NCBI GenBank assembly: GCA_029204225.1 | Contig: CM055113.1 | Coordinates: 10,442,364-10,506,363, forward strand | Direction: 5' to 3' | Origin: Diphasiastrum complanatum | Taxonomy: Eukaryota > Streptophyta > Lycopodiopsida > Lycopodiales > Lycopodiaceae | Length of the DNA: 64,000 nt | In this document: in pieces, positions 9,875 to 20,099 of the stretch | How positions within the stretch are numbered: position 1 is the first letter of the stretch | How the letters are laid out: each line of letters begins with the position of its first letter | Notes under the pieces: generated by a model | Database searches by the model: none | What the model was told of the DNA's origin: nothing | What the model saw: the letters and a program-made list of their open reading frames with translations, nothing else | Program-made: the position numbers and the translations under genes

Positions 9875-11104
9875 TGTTGTAAAGCTACCTTTACAAGCTT
9901 TACTTGCGGCGCCATCGGCGCCAGCTATGTCCCCGGCGCCAGCAGCGCCCCTGCTGCTCCCGGCGCCGCTCCCGGCGCCACTGTGACCAGAATCCAGCCG
10001 GCGCCAAGTTCCTATGGCTGAAAATCTTTGATCGGTTCTAGCGAAGTCCAGAGAGCTCAGATCGATGTGCAATCACCTCACACGATCTAGGCATGATTGA
10101 AGGAAGCCTGGGGATCAATAAAATCTAGAGAGAGAAAATGACTTTCTAGAAAGAGAAAATCCTAGAGAGAGAAAAACGTGCTTTACCAGCTTGGGTAGAG
10201 TGCTTGGTATGAGGGGGGGTGCCGAATCACACCAATACTATAGGGGAGTGCGGGTTGTGACTCAGGGCGAGCTCCAACCAAGTCTCAGCCTCCCTTGCTG
10301 GAATGTTGTCATGGCTCTCGCCTTGGCATGCTAGCGCCCCGGAGACTAGGGTCGGTCATACACTTGAAATGTAACCTTCTCAAATTTATCAATAAAGTGG
10401 GATTTTCCTCAAACTGACTCTGATTACCTTCTGGGTTTCAGTGTTCGGTAAAAGCGCCAGTTGTAAGGCCGCTTTCAAAATTTTTAACTTGGCACATAGC
10501 TGAGGGTCGTATCCCGGGACGCCAGCGGTATGCCGTCGGGACCATTCGGTCCGTGGCGCCAACGGTATGCTGTCGGGACCATTTGGTCCAAGAACTGGTT
10601 GTTTCCATATCTGTCGCGGCTTGTGGTTCTGAGTGTTCCTTGCATGAACGTGAATGGGTTAAGCTCTTGGGGAACGGGCTCTAACCTGTCGGCTGAGTTG
10701 GATGGCTTTCTTGGGTGGATGTTACCTGTTTATGGCTGTCCAGTCTGGCGTGGCGCCAGGTTGGCTTCCAGCGCTCGTGACGAAGCTTTCAGTTGGTTAA
10801 GTCTGATGTTAGTCAGACCGCTTGCTTGGAATGGATGTTACTCGTTTGTAACGAAGCTTCGAGTTGGTTAAGTTTGATGTATGTCGGGCGGCTTGCTTGG
10901 AGGGAAGTCACCCACGTCGGGACCCCCGATCTGGCATGGCGCCAGGTTGGATCTCAATGTTGGTTTTCGGAACTTCAAGTTGGTTAAGTCTGATCGTTGT
11001 TGGCGAGTTGGCTGCTTGTATGTCAAGTGGGTTTGGATGGCAAGAGTTGAAGGCTGGGAAGCTAAGTCGTGGTTCCCGGCTCCCTTTGGGATGCCTGCGC
11101 TTCA
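9875..11104 (+). repeat. 5' LTR of the inner element
   Basis: Begins TGTTGTAAAG and ends CTGCGCTTCA. Six GGCGCC palindromes sit within about 110 bp near its start (9907-10015). AATAAA lies near 10391. Three imperfect copies of gttggttaagtctgatg are at about 10793, 10863 and 10979. It is 1230 bp, the same as its partner at 13695. Confidence 0.95.
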
Positions 11105-11106
11105 TG

Positions 11107-11119
11107 TGGTATCAGAGCC
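11107..11119 (+). other. Primer-binding site of the inner element
   Basis: TGGTATCAGAGCC, 2 nt after the LTR end, the same spacing and sequence as in the outer element. Confidence 0.92.
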
Positions 11120-11194
11120 GACTGGCCGGTCAGCTATGCGGATCTCACGGAAATGGCCACGGTTTGGGGTTCATCAAGACAACTGTTGTGCAAG

Positions 11195-11580
11195 GTGCTG
11201 CCCACAGTGTAAGCACGGGTGCGTCCACGGTCGGGGTGGTCGGCAGAACGGGGGACTTGATGAGTCAAAGTGCTGCCCTTGAGGTGTAAGCACGGTCAGT
11301 TCTCGCGGTTCGGGCCTGGCGCTGTCTGCACGTAGGACGGATGAGGCAAAGTGCTGCCTAGGGAGGTGAAAGCACGGTCTGTACCTTGTGGGGTGCGGGG
11401 CGACATATTCGAACTGTACGGGTTAACCATTGATACAGAGATGCTGCTCGAATTCGGGTGTAAAGCACGGGTGGTTAGCTGCCGGTGCGGGATAGCTGCC
11501 GATCGTTTAGCTATAAGGGCTATCGACCAAAAAGTGGTGGGGCGTGACTGAGGCAATGTGCTGCTTAATGGTGAAAGCAC
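11195..11580 (+). repeat. Leader stem-loop array of the inner element
   Basis: Same five-unit GTGCT/AGCAC array as at 6554-6939, almost base-identical between about 11195 and 11590, while the first 90 bases of the leader are less conserved. The first unit is 11195-11216 and the last 11558-11580. Confidence 0.7.
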
Positions 11581-11859
11581 GGATGGTTGGAGGGGTGTCC
11601 TATGTGGGCTGATTCTGTGATCGATTTGTATGGGCGCGGCCAGGCAAAGGTCCGTTGGCAGGACCATCTCAAAGGGGGACCTTGTCTTTGTTACTTGTTA
11701 GTAAACCTGCCTGAGTGTCTTACTTGTACGTATTCGTGGTGAGTCTTAGTACTCGTGCTTTGTCTGGTTTGCATGATTGCTTGTGATACAAGGAGCTGAT
11801 GGCTCGAGAAGGAACCTTTTCTTTTGAAGGCTGATACCATCAAACAAAGAGGACTACAG

Positions 11860-12362
11860 AATCTGTGGGGCGGATTTGCAGTTCAAGTACTCACACGTGA
11901 ACGACAACGAAACGACTCAATGTTTGCAAAGGATGGATGGCTAGCCTGTTTCTTAGGTTAGTTTCATTTGCGACAACGCCCACCAGACGCAAGCAGGAAG
12001 TCAAAAGTTGGAAAGGGCCATTTCAGAGGAGATCTTCTATGGAGCAGTTGGTCTTCATTTTGGGACGGCCACCTTCGGAACTGAAACTCACTGAGCATGA
12101 GCGATATCCAGAATCTGTGCGGCGGATTTGCAGTTCAAGTACTCGCACGTGAACGACAACGAAATGACTCAATGTTTGCAAAGGATGGATGGCTAGCCTG
12201 TTTCTTGGGTTAGTTTCATTTGCGACAACGCCCACCAGACGCAAGCAGGAAGTCAAAAGTTGGAAAGGGCAATTTCAGGGGAGATCTTCTATAGCAGTTG
12301 GTCTTCATTTTGGGACGGCCACCTTCGGAACTGAAACTCACTGAGCATGGGTGATATCCAGT
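11860..12362 (+). repeat. Tandem duplication of about 252 bp
   Basis: Two adjacent copies start at about 11859 and 12111 (cggatttgcagttcaagtac in both) and run to the shared gatatccag. They differ at a handful of positions, such as a small deletion in the 'tctatggagcag' segment. The duplication lies in the non-coding interior of the inner element. Confidence 0.85.
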
Positions 12363-13655
12363 ATCAGTTGGGTTTTTCCTCAAAGGGGAAAAGACTAGGA
12401 TCCTCTTCAGAGATTGGCAACAAGTTGGATCGAGCCATAATCCTAGCCGATGGGAAGCAAAGTGTTGGAAAGGCTTTTTGTCCGAAGAACTCTACTCTAA
12501 AGTCCGATCAGCTGATTTATTAAGTGGAGGGGAACTATCACACACACCTCTCTCTTGGGGCAAATTTTGAATTAAAGTTGATCAAAATGGGGGCAAATTC
12601 AAGGTGACCTAGCCATACTCACACGAGGAGACTGGCGAACTTTGGACCTAATAAGTTGACAAGTTTTTGTTGTGGAAAGGAAAGTTTGTTATAGGCATTC
12701 TCTGGACCAACAATGATGAGGAAACATATGAGTACGCTGGCTTGTGTTACGTGTAAGGCAGCTGATCAATGAAGGAACTGTGAAAGTTGAGTCTTGCATG
12801 AGAGACTTGGTATTTCGAACGGACACTAAGGGACAGTTCGCGTTGAGATCGGATTAGTGCAAACTCTGGGTGCATGTTTCTGATTCAAAGAGAGCTACTT
12901 GAAGCCAAGCTCGATGTACACTTCTTGTTTTGACTGTGAGACAACTAACCAGTGATGGAATTGTGAAAGTCAAGTTTTGCGCGACGGACATGGTGCTTCA
13001 AACAAACGCGAAGAGATAGTTCGGATGCGGATCAAACTGGTGTGACCCTTTGGCTTTCCACGAGGTCAATGGTTACATTTGGGCTGATTCAAAGAGCTAC
13101 TTCAAGCTAAGTGAGAGGTGCATTGCGGAGTACTCAATCTTTGCCTACCTTAAAGAGCCAAGATGGAAAAGTATCAAGATCAGGCTTGGACAAGGAGAGA
13201 AATCAAGGTGCAGAAGCAACAAGGCACGAAGTGGACCATAAAGTGGGCAATCAAACGATAAATCCTTCGGCTCAGGGAGCCTTGATACCTGTGCGGAACT
13301 GAACAAACCTGGAGCTCAGGGAGCTCAACACAAAGTGCATCAAGGACAAATCAGGAGCTCAAAGGAGTTCCAAAGTCGAAAGTCAGAAGCGACAGGGGCG
13401 AACATTTCAAAGAAAGGCCTCTATCACCAGTTAATAAGGTTCTCGGGTTTTACGAAAGCGATATCAAATCTACGCTTTTCCCAGACAAAGATATATTTTC
13501 AAGTTATGTAATTTTTCAGTACAAAGAGCTGAGCCTCCGACTTGTGGTGTGCCAGCTTCAATGTTAATAAAAAGTGGCCAGTAAATTGAGTACTGTGCCT
13601 AGTAGCTTAAATGTATAGTCATTTTAATTGGGAGACACCTTTACTTTAATCTGAC
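12363..13655 (+). other. Non-coding interior of the inner element
   Basis: No protein domain was found in any frame. Two weakly similar segments (about 12770-12900 and 12950-13100, both with gattcaaagagagctac-like strings) suggest an older internal duplication. Near 13310-13350 the motif gagctcagggagctcaac resembles the end of the gag-protease gene of the outer element (about 9460), so this interior may descend from a coding relative. Confidence 0.5.
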
Positions 13656-13694
13656 ATCTGATGAGGACATCAGATTTTATAAAGGTGGGGTGGA
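13656..13694 (+). other. Hairpin and polypurine tract of the inner element
   Basis: ATCTGATG-AGGA-CATCAGAT gives an 8-bp stem with a 4-nt loop (13656-13675), then the purine tract aaaggtggggtgga ending directly at the LTR start 13695. Confidence 0.75.
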
Positions 13695-14924
13695 TGTTGT
13701 AAAGCTACCTTTACAAGCTTTACTTGCGGCGCCATCGGCGCCAGCTATGTCCCCGGCGCCAGCAGCGCCCCTGCTGCTCCCGGCGCCGCTCCCGGCGCCA
13801 CTGTGACCAGAATCCAGCCGGCGCCAAGTTCCTATGGCTGAAAATCTTTGATCGGTTCTAGCGAAGTCCAGAGAGCTCAGATCGATGTGCAATCACCTCA
13901 CACGATCTAGGCATGATTGAAGGAAGCCTGGGGATCAATAAAATCTAGAGAGAGAAAATGACTTTCTAGAAAGAGAAAATCCTAGAGAGAGAAAAACGTG
14001 CTTTACCAGCTTGGGTAGAGTGCTTGGTATGAGGGGGGGTGCCGAATCACACCAATACTATAGGGGAGTGCGGGTTGCGACTCAGGGCGAGCTCCAACCA
14101 AGTCTCAGCCTCCCTTGCTGGAATGTTGTCATGGCTCTCGCCTTGGCATGCTAGCGCCCCGGAGACTAGGGTCGGTCATACACTTGAAATGTAACCTTCT
14201 CAAATTTATCAATAAAGTGGGATTTTCCTCAAACTGACTCTGATTACCTTCTGGGTTTCAGTGTTCGGTAAAAGCGCCAGTTGTAAGGCCGCTTTCAAAA
14301 TTTTTAACTTGGCACATAGCTGAGGGTCGTATCCCGGGACGCCAGCGGTATGCCGTCGGGACCATTCGGTCCGTGGCGCCAACGGTATGCTGTCGGGACC
14401 ATTTGGTCCAAGAACTGGTTGTTTCCATATCTGTCGCGGCTTGTGGTTCTGAGTGTTCCTTGCATGAACGTGAATGGGTTAAGCTCTTGGGGAACGGGCT
14501 CTAACCTGTCGGCTGAGTTGGATGGCTTTCTTGGGTGGATGTTACCTGTTTATGGCTGTCCAGTCTGGCGTGGCGCCAGGTTGGCTTCCAGCGCTCGTGA
14601 CGAAGCTTTCAGTTGGTTAAGTCTGATGTTAGTCAGACCGCTTGCTTGGAATGGATGTTACTCGTTTGTAACGAAGCTTCGAGTTGGTTAAGTTTGATGT
14701 ATGTCGGGCGGCTTGCTTGGAGGGAAGTCACCCACGTCGGGACCCCCGATCTGGCATGGCGCCAGGTTGGATCTCAATGTTGGTTTTCGGAACTTCAAGT
14801 TGGTTAAGTCTGATCGTTGTTGGCGAGTTGGCTGCTTGTATGTCAAGTGGGTTTGGATGGCAAGAGTTGAAGGCTGGGAAGCTAAGTCGTGGTTCCCGGC
14901 TCCCTTTGGGATGCCTGCGCTTCA
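13695..14924 (+). repeat. 3' LTR of the inner element
   Basis: 1230 bp, essentially identical to 9875-11104. It is followed by the 5-bp target duplication GGGAG at 14925-14929. Confidence 0.95.
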
Positions 14925-14931
14925 GGGAGGA

Positions 14932-15850
14932 TGTTGTAAAGCTGACTTGGGTGCACCCAGCGTGCCCTGTAAGACTTGAAGGGGTGACACTCCCTAAGGT
15001 CCCAGAGCAAGTTAGAATGTCAAGGACTGAGCCTCCGACCTGTGGTGAGCCAGTCAAGTAGTCACAAAGTCATGAGCTAGCTCTGGAGCTCGAGTCATGG
15101 CCTAGTCAGGAAAGCAGGTTGATTCGGCCGCCGGGACGGCTCCCGGGACCCATGTCCGGGAGCCAGACTGATTCTGCCAGGCTTGCCAGGCTTAATCAGC
15201 AAAATAAAAACTAAGTCCTAAAAAGCGTGCTTTACCAGAAAGCACTATGTTTCAAACCAGAGGGGGTGCGCCGAATCACAGCAGAACTATAGGGGGAGTC
15301 CGGCAGACAGAAACTTGGGCAGCTCAACCAGCGCCAGGAATCCAGTCGCCAGGTCTCAGCTCCCTCTACCAGCACGAGCCAGGCACAATGCCCAGCACGT
15401 GTTGGTGGCCCCGAGACCGGTCAGTCTATGTATGAATGTAACCTCTTCCAAATCTAATAAAGTTGATCCTTGGGGATGATTACCATTTCGGTTTCGCCTC
15501 AGGGACTGGTCCAAGTGGAAGGACCCTTACTACAACCTTTTTGCGTCGCTGGCGCCTAAGGGTCCCTGTCATCGACATGGGGCTTGCCGCTATGCCAATT
15601 GGTCAGTTTGGCGACCACTATGCCTTGGGTTTCATGTGTGGCTTGTCTTTGCCTTTGGTTACCTTTTGGGGACGGATTCTGAGTTGGCTTTCGGGTTGGT
15701 TGGGATTCCAGTTTTCAAAGTCTGAATGGTTAAGCTTGTTACGATTCTGAGTTGGCTTTTACGTAAGTGCATGATGGATGAATGTTAGACTTAAGCGCGT
15801 GTTGGGGAAACCGCTCAAGTCCCAGCGCCCTTTGAGGCGCCGGCGCAACA
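14932..15850 (+). repeat. 3' LTR of the outer element
   Basis: 919 bp, matching 5544-6462 with two mismatches seen (near 6109/15500 and 6170/15561). It ends GCGCAACA and is followed by target duplication GGAGC at 15851-15855. Confidence 0.95.
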
Positions 15851-16173
15851 GGAGCGGAACTGAGGCGGGGCCAAAAATCGCGTTTTTTAAGATACGAGGA
15901 AGGCAGACCATCAGTTTACTTCTCCAACAACAGTGTGGAGTCTGGGGATAGAGCAGTGTGGAGGACGCATCAGGACATAGCATAGCACTGAGCTGTGAGC
16001 AGTAGCGGAGGACGCAGCAGCAGCGAGAGGGCTCGTTTGCCGCTGAGCGGAATTGGATTCTGGATTTTGCAAGTCACTCAGTTGGAAAATGAAGTGGTCT
16101 TCAATGAAGCTGTCAAGCTTATCCCTGATGGCAATGGGCATCACATCCTCTTCTTACTTCTTGTGAAGGCATC

Positions 16174-16177
<4 letters not shown>

Positions 16178-16225
<48 letters not shown>
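16178..16225 (+). repeat. (CT)n microsatellite
   Basis: About 24 CT units, ending 21 bp upstream of the ATG of the cysteine-rich peptide gene. CT tracts are common in plant 5' UTRs, so it may be transcribed as part of the leader. Confidence 0.95.
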
Positions 16226-16228
<3 letters not shown>

Positions 16229-16246
16229 CCTTGGTAAGAATAAGGA

Positions 16247-16622
16247 ATGGCATCACACACCAAAATCTTCTTGGCTCTCCTCATCATATTCTTAAGCATT
16301 TACCTCCAATTGGCAACAACATTGCATCTACCACATGTAGGAGATGTTTCCACCATCACACGAAGTGGACGAATTCTTGGATCTTGTAAGTTGTCTGAAT
16401 TAATCTTTTGATTTTCATTAGCTCACACTCCTATCAAAGCAAACTACTTATTTTCATTTTTCACTTTTGATGCATTATCCTTTACCTCATGATCATCATC
16501 GATTCTCTTATTGACTCACCTCCAAATCTTGCTTTTCAGGTTATTTCGTTCATGATTGCAGTCAATGTACAAATCCTCAATGTGAGGGTTTTGTTCCTCC
16601 CTGCTGCCCAAACTTCTTTTAG
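16247..16622 (+). CDS. Small secreted cysteine-rich peptide, two exons
   Basis: Exon 1 is 16247-16385 and exon 2 is 16540-16622. The 154-bp intron has a consensus donor (T|GTAAGT) and an acceptor after a pyrimidine tract (cttttcag). The joined frame is exactly 73 codons plus stop, and AATAAA follows the stop at 16625. Residues 1-26 form a typical signal peptide (MASHTKIFLALLIIFLSIYL). A basic linker with RSGR comes next, then a C-terminal domain of about 27 residues with six cysteines spaced C-X5-C-X2-C-X4-C-X6-CC. The intron falls inside the first cysteine codon, at the start of the domain. Three disulphides in the apoplast are likely. RSGR could be a processing site. I cannot assign a family; signalling and antimicrobial peptides are both possible. 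The gene is close to the recent LTR insertion at 15850, which may have altered its promoter. Confidence 0.72.
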
Positions 16623-16630
16623 TTAATAAA

Positions 16631-18050
16631 ACACGTAAAGCTTGTTGCAAGTGGCTCGGAGGATGGTAGACCATGTGTGCTTCTTAGTTATTTAGTGAGT
16701 ATTAATATCATGGGTTGAAGTTATCACATTTTCAGATGTGATCTCAAAGTTGTTGTAACTCACCCAAGTGCAAAATTTACTTATTGAAACTTTGAAAGCA
16801 ACGCTTTTCTCAAAATGTGAACGTAGTGCATAACGCAAAATGTGAATGCATACATGAATGAGTGGTGGTAGATTTAAGTATGAACGAGTACCGACCTACA
16901 TTGTTGCAACTTACTGTTGGCATTTGGAATAGATTACCTTGGGCTACAATGTACATCTTTTTGTCACGTCCCCAATATCTCATACATTATTAGCCTATAA
17001 ATCACTCCTTCAACACTTTTATACTTCTTTATAATTAGATCATCACTTTTCTTGCCTACCCAATTAGCGATGTCTGATTGCTGCAAGTTGGGCCAATTGA
17101 CTTGAAAAAATGCTGATGTTTGTGTCAATAAATCACCCAAGTGCATAATTCCCTTGATATGCTAGAGGAGATGAATTCCAAACTTAATGATGAGAACTTT
17201 AAAAAAAATTCCCTTGCTACAATGTCACATTTTGCTGAGTTACATGGACATGACTCCTCTGTTGTTGTTTCAACCTTTTTTGTTTCTAGTAAACATAGCC
17301 TTGTGTCTCTTGAGGGTTTTTATCTCAAGATCTCATAACGTAATACAATCATTTTTTTGAGCACCTGCTACCAACGTATCTTGTTTTAATTTCGTAATCC
17401 ATCTTATAGGAATCCTTTAATTTCTGTACATGTCTTTGAAATATTAGCTATTGTCGACAACAAGCCTTGGTGTTTTGGGTAAGTATTCAAGAGGGTCCCA
17501 TATTTCTATTGATATGTGAACTAAATTATATGATCTGGGGCATGATACCAAAAATCGGCCGATAATTGGGCTTTTAACAAACAAAATGCTATTGAGACAT
17601 GAGAATCCATGTGTTCTTCACTATGAACCAATTTGAACATGCTCGTTGCCATTCTCTTTATGGTATCTTTATTAGCATTTAAATATGCAAGGTGAGCATG
17701 AAAAAAATCTTAAAAAATTATTATGACCTTACGTTTTGTTGACCATGTCTTTAATAATGGCTTTATGTCCATTTTGAGGATCAAGAGTGTCTGGTTTGCA
17801 AGGGATCTATTAGATAAAGAGATAGCATTCCCTAAACACTAAATTTCACTGTGGAGCGGTGAGCCCTCGGCGTGGGCACTAGACATTGGACAGTCGAAGG
17901 AAGGAATGAAAGGGAAGTTTTTTGTTGGCCTCTTTCTTTTCTTAAAAAAAGGACTTCAAACAAATCTAGTCAGTTTTCTTGATTGATTTCTTTTATTGAA
18001 GAATTATGAGTACTAATCGTCGATAAGTCTCTCTCTTTAATATGCCTTGA
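16631..18050. other. AT-rich interval, no gene recognised
   Basis: No convincing coding region on either strand. Short open frames (for example 17141-17338) have no recognised domain. Probably decayed repeat or intergenic sequence. Confidence 0.5.
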
Positions 18051-18051
18051 T

Positions 18052-18700
18052 TTGAGACATCTGCAGATGCATGTAAACGTCGTCGTCGAGAGTCTTATGA
18101 TGATGAGTCTTTTGAGATTGTGCCTGATGTTTAATGAGGTTTGGATAAATTTACTTAAGGATGCAGATGTTCTTGTAAATTGGATTTTAAACCATTCTAT
18201 AGGTATTATAGAAGTAATACAGTTTTTCAACTCTTCTCATGCTTTAGAGAGAAAAAAAACTCAACCTATGCTTTTTGAATCATATGACTTCGCAACACTT
18301 TACACTAAAATCAATTTGGAAGATTTGAAGTTTTGTGTTAATAAACTAATTTGAGATGTTTTTAGCAATAGACCCTCGATGCAAAGCTTTAAAAGTTGAA
18401 AAGAATGCTTTGCAATTTAAATTTTGTTGGCTTAAGATGTCGATTCAAAGAAGAAAATATTTAGTAAACTAGTTGATGTTAAAGATATTTGTTCTTGGCT
18501 GCACTTTCTCTTGGATAACTTGCATATTTTTCTAGGTGATTCGCTTTTTGGCAAATGATAGGTGTTCCCATGGGTACTAATTGTGTTGGTCATCTAGCTA
18601 ATTTTTACCTTTTCTCTTATGAATTTGAATTTATACAAGGTTTTCTCATCTTTGTACTAGTAGAGATGTTTTTGTAGACCAGTTAAGCAATCTAATCATT
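18052..18700 (+). pseudogene. Penelope-like element reverse-transcriptase relic
   Basis: Two blocks in the same reading frame match conserved RT motifs of Penelope-like elements. About 18268-18330 encodes YDFATLYTKINLEDLKF, comparable to the motif normally written DFSTLYTSIP. About 18556-18640 encodes IGVPMGTNC followed by ANFYLFSYEFEFIQ; the G-I-P-M-G-T-N-C box with a following L-F-Y-E segment is diagnostic of this group. Stops (from 18352) and indels separate the blocks, the later catalytic Y-I-D-D region is unreadable, and no GIY-YIG nuclease was seen. Penelope-like elements are common in animals and recorded in some conifers and seed-free plants. The fragment is inactive. Confidence 0.68.
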
Positions 18701-18709
18701 TGTTACTCC

Positions 18710-18914
18710 ATAAAAGTTACTCGTTTAAGAGAATCATAGGAAGAGTTTGAATTGTTTAAGACTCTTTTGGTTTTATCTTTGGTATTTTAGCTTTTGGTAT
18801 GTTTAAAATGATTAATAATAGCATCCAGAAAAGTGGGGAGCTAAGAAGCCCGTTTTGTTTCTAGTATTTTGTATTTTGTCTTTGTCTTGTTATCTCGTCT
18901 GCTTCTATGGCCTT

Positions 18915-18946
<32 letters not shown>

Positions 18947-19380
18947 TTAATTAAAATTTCAAATTTCAAATTTCATTTTATTTGAATGATTCTGATTATT
19001 ATTATTTTTTCTTTCTTCTTAGTGATTGTCTTTTGCTTCTTAGTCAACACTAGGCCTACCAAAGAGAATTGAGATTCTTTCGAAATTCAGTTAGCAACTT
19101 ATGGTTGGGTACTGATGACACATAAAAGCAATGTTGTTTGGCGAAGTTTTTTTTTTATAAATTTTATTGGATTTTATTTTTTTTGTTTTGATTTAGATCC
19201 TTTGCCTTTTTGAGTTCATGGTATATAAGCTTTACCTTATAACATCATTGACTTCTTATATCAATTTGTGAAATTAGATATATTCTAATTTCACAAATAG
19301 ATATTATTATGAAACCATTTCTTAGGAGCCAAAATTAAGATCTAGTTTGCATTACAGTTTGCTTGTGAAGGGATTTTTAC
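18710..19380. other. AT-rich interval with short (TA)n
   Basis: Contains a small TA tract near 18928-18947 and long T runs. No coding feature seen. Confidence 0.5.
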
Positions 19381-19389
19381 AATGGGTTT

Positions 19390-20090
19390 AATATCAAAAC
19401 GTGGAGATGGGTGATAAGTCTCACATCATTAAAAGATTCAATGGTTAGATTTTACCACATTTAGAAGTTTGCAAATTGGGCTGGATGAAAAAGATATTTG
19501 GAAAATTATAAATGGCTCATAAACCATCAGATGCAAGTGAAGCTATCAAATGGCAAAGCTTGAAAAAAACGGCTTCGCTATCATTTACCTTCACTTGAGA
19601 GATACATAGCTACAATTTTGGTTTATGATGCAACAACCTTCAAGGAGGTTTGTGAGAACTTGCAGGATGACAATAGAACTAGCAAATTGGTAAATAAAGT
19701 ATTTTTCGTGGAGAAGCTAGTCACCGCGCAAATGGCAATGTGGAGGAGCACATAATCAAGCTTGAGATCTTCAACGAGTACTTAGAAGTGATCAATGAGT
19801 ACTTAGAAGTGATCAATGTTGGTTTCAAGGAGGATGTCTTGGTTATACATCTACTATCTAGTCTACCAAAATTATATAAGAATTTGACCATGTGTTTTTG
19901 GAGTCCAAGGTGGACAACTATGGATTTCATTTGTTCATGCATGTTGCATGAAGAGATTTGAAGAAAATTAAAAGGTATAATAAAACCTCTAAGTTTCCTC
20001 GAAGAAATCAAACTACAAGCTGACTTCAGACCAAGCAAAGGGATGGAGGTATAAAGTGCTACTATTTTGACCGAATTGAACATACATCAC
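19390..20090 (+). pseudogene. Copia gag relic (UBN2-type) with decayed zinc knuckle
   Basis: Read across frames, the segment resembles the copia gag core. About 19620-19730 has an E-X-W-like region ending 'nklvnkvff', and 19740-19960 has a frame containing VGFKEDVLVIHLLSSLPKLY, comparable to the usual 'D...LL.SLP..Y' motif. About 20060-20095 reads like a ruined CCHC knuckle (CYYFDRIEHTSQ). There is an internal duplication 'gagtacttagaagtgatcaat'. No protease or integrase follows. Confidence 0.55.
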
Positions 20091-20099
20091 AAAAAACTA

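Larger units (their letters stand above)
9875..14924 (+). mobile_element. Nested, non-coding LTR retrotransposon (inner element)
   Basis: LTRs 9875-11104 and 13695-14924 are each 1230 bp and differ at one position that I could see (T/C near 10258 and 14078). The 5-bp duplication GGGAG at 9870-9874 and 14925-14929 marks a clean insertion into the purine tract of the outer element. The 2590-bp interior (11105-13694) has a tRNA-Met primer site, the five-hairpin leader, a 252-bp tandem duplication and the 3' hairpin plus purine tract, but no protein longer than about 80 residues and no gag, RT or integrase. It is a LARD-type non-autonomous element. Leader and 3' structures shared with the outer element suggest both use the same helper. 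Confidence 0.95.
5544..15850 (+). mobile_element. Young gag-protease-only LTR retrotransposon (outer element)
   Basis: LTRs 5544-6462 and 14932-15850 are both 919 bp and nearly identical; by eye I saw two mismatches. The same 5-bp target duplication GGAGC lies at 5539-5543 and 15851-15855. A primer-binding site for initiator tRNA-Met follows the 5' LTR, and a purine tract precedes the 3' LTR. After removing the nested element at 9875-14924 and its duplicated 5 bp, the element is about 5.25 kb. It encodes one Ty3/gypsy-type gag-protease protein and no RT, RNase H or integrase, so it must be mobilised in trans. This matches the class described as terminal-repeat retrotransposons with a GAG domain (TR-GAG). 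The near-identity of the LTRs means recent movement. Confidence 0.95.

Noticed and set aside
10530-11289. Overlapping open frames of about 60-140 codons within the inner-element LTR and leader (also 14350-15061)
   Set aside because: They lie in LTR and leader sequence, overlap in several frames, and carry no domain; chance frames in GC-rich DNA.
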